Below, piece by piece: positions 1-4,917 of a DNA stretch of 10,172 nucleotides. The notes under the pieces are model-generated. The model had not been told where the DNA came from. It saw only the letters and a program-made list of their open reading frames with translations, and ran no database searches. The stretch comes from Microcaldota archaeon. GTDB lineage: Archaea > Micrarchaeota > Micrarchaeia > Micrarchaeales > Micrarchaeaceae. How positions within the stretch are numbered: the first letter of the stretch is position 1; every line of letters begins with the position of its first letter. A program made the position numbers and the translations under genes. The stretch is from positions 1-10,172 of the forward strand of contig DAHWIS010000025.1 of assembly GCA_027344745.1 (NCBI GenBank), written 5' to 3'.

Positions 1-336
1 GCAAGCGAAATCAAAGTGGGCCAATCCCTAATGTCGTACAATCTTAAGAACAAGAGCGCTGCGCCTACCGTCGTTACTGGGGTAAAGTCTTTCAATGTAA
101 CCCAGACCTATATAATAAATAATAATCTCACTATCGACGCGTCAGAAACGCTGCTTGTAAACGGCAATTTCTCGACAGCTGCAAACCTGAAAATAGGGGA
201 TTACCTGTTCAATCCGCTATCAGGCCAAAACATCAAGGTAGTCTCATTAAACATCGTGAATTCGTCCTCGCGCGTCTACGACATCAACACCGCACCCATA
301 GACGCATACATAGCAAACGGGTACATGATAACATGA
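1..336 (+). CDS. C-terminal part of a Hint (hedgehog/intein-fold) domain protein, 5' end outside window
   Basis: The reading frame is open from the first base, so this is a partial gene; 111 residues remain. The visible part reads like the later two thirds of a Hint domain. An 'IKVGQSLMSY' strand resembles the usual 'IkvGD.V.s' block (residues 4-13). A 'TLLVNG' strand comes next (50-55), then 'AANLKIGDYL' (60-69), matching 'A.dLkvGD.l'. It ends with 'VYDINTAPIDAYIANGYMIT' (92-111), matching the usual 'vYni.v....Y.aNG' end. The Thr-x-x-His of block B is replaced by Asp-Ala-Ser-Glu (46-49). The chain stops right after the last strand with no His-Asn and no C-extein. Five N-x-S/T sequons suggest an extracellular location. 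Splicing is therefore unlikely. N-terminal cleavage cannot be judged because the catalytic Cys/Ser would lie upstream. The gene is 21 bases ahead of the next one, so co-transcription is probable. Confidence 0.6.
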   Translation, partial: ASEIKVGQSLMSYNLKNKSAAPTVVTGVKSFNVTQTYIINNNLTIDASETLLVNGNFSTAANLKIGDYLFNPLSGQNIKVVSLNIVNSSSRVYDINTAPIDAYIANGYMIT

Positions 337-357
337 TATTCGAAAAAGGGTTTTATT

Positions 358-1284
358 ATGGTCAATAATCCAGAATCTGGCAATCAACAGAATCCTGATA
401 CCGATAATATGCAAAAAAGTGCCGGAGAATCAACGCCTGTCACATCGCAGCAAACAGATATCATATCTACTCCGGTCTCTGAAAACAATTACGAACCGCA
501 GCATCGTGCTTTCGGTAAGCATGTAATTATAGTTATCGTTATTGTCGCATTGCTGGTAACCGCAATATATTTTGTACATACTAAAGGCAACGCCAATGTC
601 GCTACGATCACCATTGTAACGAGCAGCGTTTCTCCATATGTGAACTATTCTGCCCAGCAAATCGCAGTTTTCGCAAAGATTCTGTCCAAAGCAAATGTAA
701 TGTACACTGTGCCAGATAGTGCAGGGTATTCCGAATTCTCGTCTAATACTACCAAAGCGATATTTGGAAATATTGACTATGTTGAATATGGTTATACAAG
801 TTCGTTCGGCCTGCCGTTTACAAATTCTTTTATGAATGTGAGTTATACCCCACCCCTCAATTATTCGTTCATAGTGCCAAGCGGATATTCCAGCGCGTCA
901 TATCCTATCGCTGTTGGCGCAATGATATACAAATATAAAAATTACTCGGAGATGCATGCATTTTATAACAAGTCCATAACTACCTTAAAAAGCAGCACCT
1001 ACTATCTTCTTAAAAACGGCGGACTGTCGGAAAATAAGTCCAGCGGGGGCCAACCTGTCTATCTGACATACAGGCATATAAATGCGACTGGCAGCACCCT
1101 CCCTGGAGTTATTACTTCTGTTGCCCCATATTACGGAAGTCTAGAGCTTAGCGGCATAGAACTATTTCACAACGATACGGGCATAGTCGTAATGGCTTAC
1201 GGGGCGGCCGGTTCCTACAGCGAAAACTACACGATCGCCATAGGGGAGCACATATTTAATCTTGTCATCAATAACAAGGTGTAA
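358..1284 (+). CDS. Single-pass membrane protein with sequon-rich outer domain, function unknown
   Basis: I do not recognise this 308-residue protein. Residues 1-50 are hydrophilic and rich in N, Q, S, T and P, with no signal-peptide look. Residues 55-73 form one strongly hydrophobic helix (VIIVIVIVALLVTAIYF). The remaining ~230 residues are rich in Tyr, Ser and Asn with about ten N-x-S/T sequons, as expected of a glycosylated domain outside the cell. The polar tail would then stay in the cytoplasm. The C-terminal half (about 165-308) contains an 'AVGAMIYKYKNYSEM' strand-helix and a closing 'GIVVMAYGAAG' strand followed by a helix. The same order appears in the next gene, which suggests distant paralogy. 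The ribosome binding site is weak (an AAAGGG about 7 bases before the ATG). The downstream gene begins 4 bases after its stop, so the two are almost certainly one transcript. Confidence 0.8.
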   Translation: MVNNPESGNQQNPDTDNMQKSAGESTPVTSQQTDIISTPVSENNYEPQHRAFGKHVIIVIVIVALLVTAIYFVHTKGNANVATITIVTSSVSPYVNYSAQQIAVFAKILSKANVMYTVPDSAGYSEFSSNTTKAIFGNIDYVEYGYTSSFGLPFTNSFMNVSYTPPLNYSFIVPSGYSSASYPIAVGAMIYKYKNYSEMHAFYNKSITTLKSSTYYLLKNGGLSENKSSGGQPVYLTYRHINATGSTLPGVITSVAPYYGSLELSGIELFHNDTGIVVMAYGAAGSYSENYTIAIGEHIFNLVINNKV

Positions 1285-1288
1285 GGCA

Positions 1289-2011
1289 ATGAAGACGAAG
1301 CGCTATAACGACGGACGTATTCTAATTTATCTGATTGGGGTTGTGCTATTGGCAGCCGTATTCATTTTGTATTCAATACATGCACTGGACATTTTTAACA
1401 GCATAGGATCCGGAGGCGCTCTAAATATATCCGCCTATTCAAAACTGAATCTAAACGCTACCGAAGCGGATATCGTAATGAACGCCGAATATACTCCGGT
1501 AGTTATGGGTGAAAATTCCATATTTACCGGTATATTAAACAAAGAAGGATATAAATTTTCAATTACGAACGTATTAAATTCATCAAACCAAACGAATTAT
1601 AGCGTTCCCGCATCGATAATATCTACGGTATACGTAATGCAGAACGCCGGTTCAGCGGCCAATGCGCTACAAAGCCTCATAAACAGCTATAACTCCCAGC
1701 AGTCGATATTCAAGGAGGCGTATAACTCCTCAAATTACACATACCGAAACGTCGAAATAAATATAACCTATGTGACATCGATAGCCGTATTGAACTATAC
1801 GGATTATAATGCGTATCTTAACCGAACCAATAACTCAATTGCTCCTCTTCCAATATACCAGGAAACCGTCTTATTCTACTATCGCAATATTTTATATTCA
1901 ATAATAATAAACGGATATCTGAAAATACCTAGCGAAAAAACAGGAAGGGCGCTCGCGGCGGAGGCGATCAATAACATCCTGAATAACGAGGGGCAGCTGC
2001 ATTATACCTGA
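1289..2011 (+). CDS. Second single-pass membrane protein with sequon-rich outer domain, function unknown
   Basis: This 240-residue protein is not recognised. A short basic N-terminus (MKTKRYNDGR) precedes a hydrophobic helix at about residues 11-30. The other ~210 residues carry about twelve N-x-S/T sequons, an extracellular-type composition. The order 'SVPASIISTVYVM', helix, 'YRNVEINITYV', 'VLFYYRNILYSIIING' and a final helix ending in 'INNILNN' parallels the C-terminal half of the preceding protein, so the two may share a fold. I chose the ATG at 1289 over an in-frame upstream ATG at 1262. That ATG lies inside the preceding gene, while the 1289 start has an AGGTG seven bases upstream, overlapping the previous stop codon. 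This suggests translational coupling. The role may be cell-envelope related; no enzymatic motif is visible. Confidence 0.8.
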   Translation: MKTKRYNDGRILIYLIGVVLLAAVFILYSIHALDIFNSIGSGGALNISAYSKLNLNATEADIVMNAEYTPVVMGENSIFTGILNKEGYKFSITNVLNSSNQTNYSVPASIISTVYVMQNAGSAANALQSLINSYNSQQSIFKEAYNSSNYTYRNVEINITYVTSIAVLNYTDYNAYLNRTNNSIAPLPIYQETVLFYYRNILYSIIINGYLKIPSEKTGRALAAEAINNILNNEGQLHYT

Positions 2012-2059
2012 ATTCACCGAATCAATAACAAGAAATCCCGAAACGGAGTAAAGCTTAGC

Positions 2060-2067
2060 TTTATAAT
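2060..2067 (+). promoter_or_regulatory. TATA box for the guide RNA/histone transcript
   Basis: TTTATAAT fits the archaeal TATA consensus and lies in an AT-rich patch after an A-rich stretch (2048-2052) that could serve as a BRE. Archaeal transcripts normally begin about 25 bases downstream of the box centre, which predicts a 5' end near 2086-2091. That is where the C box of the proposed guide RNA begins. No second TATA-like element is visible between 2143 and the histone start, so this promoter may serve both. This is a pattern match only. Confidence 0.5.
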
Positions 2068-2088
2068 TGTTAAAATGGAAATAGCTAT

Positions 2089-2142
2089 GTGATGACTTAT
2101 GCGTGCTGAGCTATATGCAATGAAGACGATCTTGAGTGCTGA
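2089..2142 (+). ncRNA. Candidate box C/D guide RNA (2'-O-methylation guide)
   Basis: All four boxes of an archaeal C/D sRNA appear in order. C is GTGATGA (2089-2095), D' is CTGA (2106-2109), C' is ATGAAGA (2120-2126, one mismatch to RTGATGA), and D is CTGA (2139-2142). The guides are 10 nt (2096-2105) and 12 nt (2127-2138), and the boxes span 54 nt, normal for the family. Bases flanking C and D can pair at three of four positions (CTAT/ACAG), a short terminal stem. Such RNAs bind L7Ae, Nop5 and fibrillarin and direct methylation of the target base opposite the fifth guide base upstream of D or D'. The D guide is complementary to the tRNA-Leu(CAA) anticodon loop CUCAAGA, with wobble C34 exactly at that fifth position. 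A TATA box is correctly placed upstream. The target in this genome is not visible, and a short peptide frame overlaps the locus. Confidence 0.6.
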
Positions 2143-2198
2143 ACAGGGCAAACTGCATGTAAACGGAGTGGGCTTCCTTGTTGGGGTTAGGTGAGTAA

Positions 2199-2411
2199 AT
2201 GCCATTGTCGAATGACGCGATTAAGAAAATAGTGCGGGAGAAGTATGGAGCCAGGATAACCGAAGACGCAGTAGAGGAGATTGCAGCCATACTGGAAAAG
2301 AAGGCCAAGAACATAGCTTCATATGCCGTCAAGCGCGCCCAGGAGCAGAAACGCAAGACCATAACGGAAGAGGATATAGAAGCATACGAGCTTTCAAATC
2401 CGAGGGAATGA
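2199..2411 (+). CDS. Archaeal HMf-type histone
   Basis: This 70-residue protein has a single histone fold and little else, the normal length for archaeal histones that wrap DNA as dimers and stacked multimers. Helix 1 (about 5-15) is followed by 'ARITEDAVEEIA' (18-29), matching the loop-1 Arg and the start of helix 2. The long helix 2 runs to about residue 49. The loop-2 'KRKTITEEDI' (51-60) carries the conserved DNA-contacting Lys/Thr pair and the start of helix 3. A short acidic tail follows. The ATG sits behind a good GGTGA ribosome binding site five bases upstream. The proposed C/D guide RNA lies in its leader. A zinc-ribbon gene follows after 9 bases and is probably co-transcribed. Confidence 0.93.
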   Translation: MPLSNDAIKKIVREKYGARITEDAVEEIAAILEKKAKNIASYAVKRAQEQKRKTITEEDIEAYELSNPRE

Positions 2412-2420
2412 GCGGTTTTC

Positions 2421-2966
2421 ATGCCTGAAGGGATAATATCTGTAAGTCCGGAGCGGACTATAAAATTGCAATACGGCGCAGAGGGTAAAGAAGAAACAGT
2501 GCTGTGGGAGTACATAAGGCAAGCGCATGCGCTGCAGACGTCCTTCAATGCCGAAGGCGGCATTACCGACCAGAAACTTCTTAATCTCGAGCGGTATGCC
2601 ATAAGGGACCTCGTCGACGATTTTATAGAGCGCAACGGGATAGACGCGCGCGAAGGCGTATTTGAGGAAGTGAAGTTGGGCAAGCAATGCCCCCATTGCG
2701 GCAAGCTCGCCCTTAAAAGGTATGCGCAGGGTTTATCCGAGCCCTCTTCCGTGCCCATAATGCCCATGTATGCCTGCACCGAATGCAAAGGGCAGAGCTA
2801 CTTTCTTACGGACGAATATCTTGATGTGCTGATTAAGAAGCACAAGGATATGTTCGAACCAGGCGAGTTGGAAGAGCTCTCAAAAAACGAGCAAACATTT
2901 ATAAAAGAGGTAAAAGAATATATTATAAGGGTCTTTGCGGCTAAGAAGGTCCTCAACATCAAATAG
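2421..2966 (+). CDS. Zinc-ribbon protein of unknown function
   Basis: This 181-residue soluble protein is not recognised. A mostly helical N-terminal region (about 25-85) leads into a CPHCG knuckle (C90, C93) and a second CTEC knuckle (C119, C122), together a typical four-cysteine zinc ribbon. A charged helical C-terminal region follows (about 130-180). There is no membrane segment and no visible catalytic motif. The zinc ribbon and its place between a histone and a PRC-barrel gene suggest a nucleic-acid or protein-binding role, but that is inference. The ATG at 2421 has only a weak ribosome binding site (TGAGCGG). It lies 9 bases after the histone stop, so coupling to histone translation is plausible. 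The next gene starts 7 bases beyond its stop. Confidence 0.8.
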   Translation: MPEGIISVSPERTIKLQYGAEGKEETVLWEYIRQAHALQTSFNAEGGITDQKLLNLERYAIRDLVDDFIERNGIDAREGVFEEVKLGKQCPHCGKLALKRYAQGLSEPSSVPIMPMYACTECKGQSYFLTDEYLDVLIKKHKDMFEPGELEELSKNEQTFIKEVKEYIIRVFAAKKVLNIK

Positions 2967-2973
2967 TGATAAT

Positions 2974-3222
2974 ATGACAACGCTGATATCCGATTTATAT
3001 GGAAAGCAGATTATAACCACTTCGGGCAACAAGCTCGGGATGGTGGAAGACATAATACTGGACTTTGAAAGCGGCACTGTAGCCAGCCTGTTGCTTGTAA
3101 AGCTGGACGATTTGGTAAAAGGCAAGAACACATCGGAAATGATAAAGAAGAACAGCGTCCACTTCGAACGCGTCAAGAACGTATCCGAAACCATAATAGT
3201 GAGCAGCACGATGCCTAAGTAA
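2974..3222 (+). CDS. PRC-barrel domain protein
   Basis: This 82-residue protein is a near-complete small PRC barrel. The 'LISDLYGKQIITTSGNKLGMVEDIILD' type of opening (residues 4-30, Leu-x-Gly-Lys then Gly-x-x-x-Gly-x-V-x-D) and the following 'GTVASLLLVKL' strand (34-44) are typical of archaeal PRC-barrel proteins. A final strand (about 71-77) closes the barrel. Such proteins are common beside RNA-processing and cell-division genes in archaea; CdpB-type PRC proteins take part in division, but nothing here identifies this one as such. I chose the ATG at 2974, not an in-frame start at 2935 inside the preceding gene. GTGAT lies three bases before 2974, the spacing seen for several genes in this window. 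It is convergent with the Rpo12 gene. Confidence 0.82.
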   Translation: MTTLISDLYGKQIITTSGNKLGMVEDIILDFESGTVASLLLVKLDDLVKGKNTSEMIKKNSVHFERVKNVSETIIVSSTMPK

Positions 3223-3302
3223 AGGCTTGGCTGGGCTCAATCTATAATGCGAAAACCTAAAAGAACGGAGAAGTAAAAATTTACAAAATCGATGGCAGAA
3301 AG

Positions 3303-3330
3303 CCCCCAACTGCCGGCAAATGGAGGGGGG
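3303..3330. other. GC-rich hairpin between convergent genes, possible bidirectional terminator
   Basis: CCCCC (3303-3307) can pair with GGGGG (3326-3330), and the loop holds a perfect palindrome TGCCGGCA (3311-3318). Nearby, GTAAA-AA-TTTAC (3273-3284) forms another small inverted repeat and gives a short T run on the minus strand. The 129-base gap between the PRC-barrel gene and Rpo12 shows no convincing gene. A role in ending both transcripts is a guess; archaeal termination relies mainly on T tracts, which are weak here. Confidence 0.25.
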
Positions 3331-3351
3331 AGCGTCAAAACATCTGGAAAA

Positions 3352-3483
3352 TCAATCTGTCGATACCTCCCTTGAAATGTTGGGTCTTTTCTTGAGCATC
3401 ATCCTTCCCCCGCAGTATGGGCACAGCACGAATTTCTCAAGAGATTTTGATTCTTTTCCGCAACTTGCGCATATATAAGCCAT
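3352..3483 (-). CDS. rpo12: DNA-directed RNA polymerase subunit Rpo12 (RpoP)
   Basis: This small gene encodes 43 residues, the usual size of archaeal Rpo12/RpoP, the counterpart of eukaryotic Rpb12 in the core polymerase. The sequence opens 'MAYICASCGKE' with C5 and C8, continues to 'CPYCGGRMM' with C21 and C24, and ends in 'LKKRPNISREV'. This is the family's zinc ribbon followed by its conserved KKRP-type tail. The ATG at 3483 has GTGAT three bases upstream (AAAGTGATATTATG). It is the last gene seen of the minus-strand superoperon, 45 bases after the unrecognised 119-residue gene; Rpo12 usually directly follows L37Ae in this cluster. An AT-rich stretch in that gap (GATAAATATTT) could be a weak internal promoter. 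Confidence 0.92.
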   Translation of the reverse strand: MAYICASCGKESKSLEKFVLCPYCGGRMMLKKRPNISREVSTD

Positions 3484-3528
3484 AATATCACTTTAATCGT
3501 TTCAAATATTTATCATTTTTGCATCATA

Positions 3529-3888
3529 TCATGCGGAATTCTTTTTTACCCATTTCACGAAATCCGCATGTAGGCTTGATTTTCCGGTGTCTATGACGCG
3601 TATCTTCAATGTCGAATTATAATGCTCGTCGTTGAGATCCATGACCTGTTTGTAATCCTTCATTTCGGTGTAATGCACTTCCATCCAGTGTATTGTGCCT
3701 GCGAGATAATCGTCGAGTACCTTCCTGCTCATCGGCAAAGATGAAAAACTGAAGAGTATTCCATCGCACCAATAAAGCGGCATGTTGCCCGCAGGCGTTA
3801 CCCTCTCCCTCAAAAGGTCGTCCATGTCCATCTTCACTATTTCGTGTACGATGATCTGTTGTATCGGCGAATAGGCTATCTTTACCAA
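3529..3888 (-). CDS. Unrecognised 119-residue protein inside the exosome/proteasome superoperon
   Basis: I do not recognise this protein. It is soluble-looking, with one cysteine (C41), no membrane segment and no zinc ligands. It begins 'MVKIAYSPIQQIIVHEIV' and carries 'NMPLYWCDGILFSFSSLPM' (35-53), an aromatic patch 'IHWMEVHYTEM' (66-76) and a basic end 'FVKWVKKNSA' (110-119). The start is a TTG at 3888: GTGAT ends three bases before it, exactly the spacing of other genes here. An ATG at 3893 in another frame stops after three codons. The gene begins 4 bases after the L37Ae stop, so it is clearly part of the operon. It sits where related archaea go straight from L37Ae to Rpo12. A link to RNA or ribosome metabolism is inferred from position alone. 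A highly diverged Pcc1 or Brix homologue was considered, but no motif supports either. Confidence 0.75.
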   Translation of the reverse strand: MVKIAYSPIQQIIVHEIVKMDMDDLLRERVTPAGNMPLYWCDGILFSFSSLPMSRKVLDDYLAGTIHWMEVHYTEMKDYKQVMDLNDEHYNSTLKIRVIDTGKSSLHADFVKWVKKNSA

Positions 3889-3891
3889 GAC

Positions 3892-3896
3892 ATCAC
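3892..3896 (-). promoter_or_regulatory. Ribosome binding site that fixes a TTG start
   Basis: On the minus strand this reads GTGAT, followed by GTC and then TTG (3888-3886). The same GTGAT-three bases-start layout precedes gdhA, the PRC-barrel gene and Rpo12. It therefore supports TTG as the start of the 119-residue protein. The site also overlaps the TGA stop of the L37Ae gene, which favours coupled translation. Confidence 0.6.
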
Positions 3897-4126
3897 TTTA
3901 TGGCTGCTATAAGCCTCCTTGAGGCTTCCCCCTGCGGAGTAGTCATCGTATAAGCTCCTCCTGCGTAGACCCGTTCGCAATGCTTGCACCTCCAGATTCC
4001 AGTGCCAAGGCGCTTGACGGCTACCTTTCCGCAATATTCACACTTGTAGCGTGCGATTTTTTGCTTCCTTATCTGGTCGGCGCGCTTCCTTATCCTGGCT
4101 CCATATCTAATATTAGCGTTAGCCAT
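3893..4126 (-). CDS. rpl37ae: Large ribosomal subunit protein L37Ae (eL43)
   Basis: This 77-residue protein of the large ribosomal subunit has a basic N-terminus ('RYGARIRKRADQIRKQK') and a zinc ribbon formed by C29, C32, C47 and C50 ('KCEYCGK', 'WRCKHCERVYAGGAY'). The C-terminus ('TTPQGEASRRLIAAIK') is typical of archaeal and eukaryotic L37Ae. I chose the ATG at 4126 because a GTGAT ribosome binding site lies four bases upstream. A GTG nine bases further up (4135) is in frame but is itself part of that binding site. The binding site overlaps the stop codon of rrp42, so translation is probably coupled. The position directly after rrp42 is conserved in many archaea. Confidence 0.93.
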   Translation of the reverse strand: MANANIRYGARIRKRADQIRKQKIARYKCEYCGKVAVKRLGTGIWRCKHCERVYAGGAYTMTTPQGEASRRLIAAIK

Positions 4127-4131
4127 AAAAA

Positions 4132-4917
4132 TCACTTCTTATGTTTCTTAAAATGTGACAGAACGTCTTTGTGTTTATCAAATGAAACATCTATAAGCTT
4201 ATCTATCTCGCTTGTGGAGAAGCTGCCCTTGAGCCCCTTCTGCATGGCCCTTATAACTTCGCCATCAGTCTGTATGGTGAGCCTTGCGTCCATGGCGTTC
4301 TCCTCGTTTGCAGTAGTATCGAGCACTATGCTGTTTCCTATCTTTCCAAATGTCGTTGAAGTGACGATGTTCTTTATAGGCAGATCCGCATCTCTGCTTT
4401 TGTAATCCGCGGCTCCGTCGCTGTACTTTGGCATGTGCGTGTCGGTCAATGCGGCCATCGCAGCCATAGTGCATGCGTCAAACAGGTTGCCGTCATAATT
4501 CAATACATATACATCAACATACACGCTCCAAACCTTTCCTTCTTCTATGAAAAGGCTTGCAAGGTCTACGCTGCCCGCAGCCCTTATCCCCCTATCTACA
4601 ACCCTTGAGAGTTCTATGGCCTCTGGGCTTGGCGGACCCGTTTCATATTCAACGGCTGCCAAAGGCAGCAGCTCGGCAGACACTATTATATTGCCCTCGT
4701 TTGGGGTGTCGCTGTGCGGCTCTTCGGGTACCATCTTCACTCCTGCCAGCACGCGCGTGTTGCCAAGGTCTACCTGCGCCGAGCCTTCTGCCTGCCCTAT
4801 AATCCCAGTCTTTATATCTATCTTCCTGAAGTCGAACATGCCTCTAGAATCCTCGCGCTCTCCTTTTCCGAGAAGCTCCTTTATATAACTGCTTTTTACA
4901 ACGCTCAATGCATCCAT
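4132..4917 (-). CDS. rrp42: Exosome complex subunit Rrp42
   Basis: At 261 residues this is the non-catalytic RNase PH-type subunit of the archaeal exosome, which alternates with Rrp41 in the hexameric ring that degrades RNA 3' to 5' with phosphate. Family marks include 'GSAQVDLGNTRVLAGVKM' (45-62), 'NIIVSAELLPLA' (76-87), 'ELSRVVDRGIRAAGSVDL' (102-119) and 'LFDACTMAAMAALTDTHMP' (145-163). The Rrp41-type 'SDGGTRAAG' and the Asp pair of the catalytic subunit are absent, as expected for Rrp42. The start ATG immediately follows the rrp41 stop (TAGATG), with GGATGAT as a modest ribosome binding site. Rrp42 and Rrp41 are needed in equal amounts, which such coupling would favour. Confidence 0.95.
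   Translation of the reverse strand: MDALSVVKSSYIKELLGKGEREDSRGMFDFRKIDIKTGIIGQAEGSAQVDLGNTRVLAGVKMVPEEPHSDTPNEGNIIVSAELLPLAAVEYETGPPSPEAIELSRVVDRGIRAAGSVDLASLFIEEGKVWSVYVDVYVLNYDGNLFDACTMAAMAALTDTHMPKYSDGAADYKSRDADLPIKNIVTSTTFGKIGNSIVLDTTANEENAMDARLTIQTDGEVIRAMQKGLKGSFSTSEIDKLIDVSFDKHKDVLSHFKKHKK

Noticed and set aside
1..336. Reading the first gene as a splicing-competent intein
   Set aside because: The block-B His and the terminal His-Asn are missing and nothing follows the domain.
2111..2788. Long minus-strand open frame (225 codons) across histone and zinc-ribbon genes
   Set aside because: It is opposite two well-supported plus-strand genes, its translation is Ser/Cys-rich without any domain, and it lacks a ribosome binding site.
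3223..3351. A C/D RNA or small gene in the convergent gap
   Set aside because: No RTGATGA box with a matching CTGA at proper spacing on either strand, and no frame with a binding site.
4124..4135. GTG at 4135 as the L37Ae start
   Set aside because: These bases are the GTGAT ribosome binding site of the ATG at 4126, which gives the usual N-terminus.
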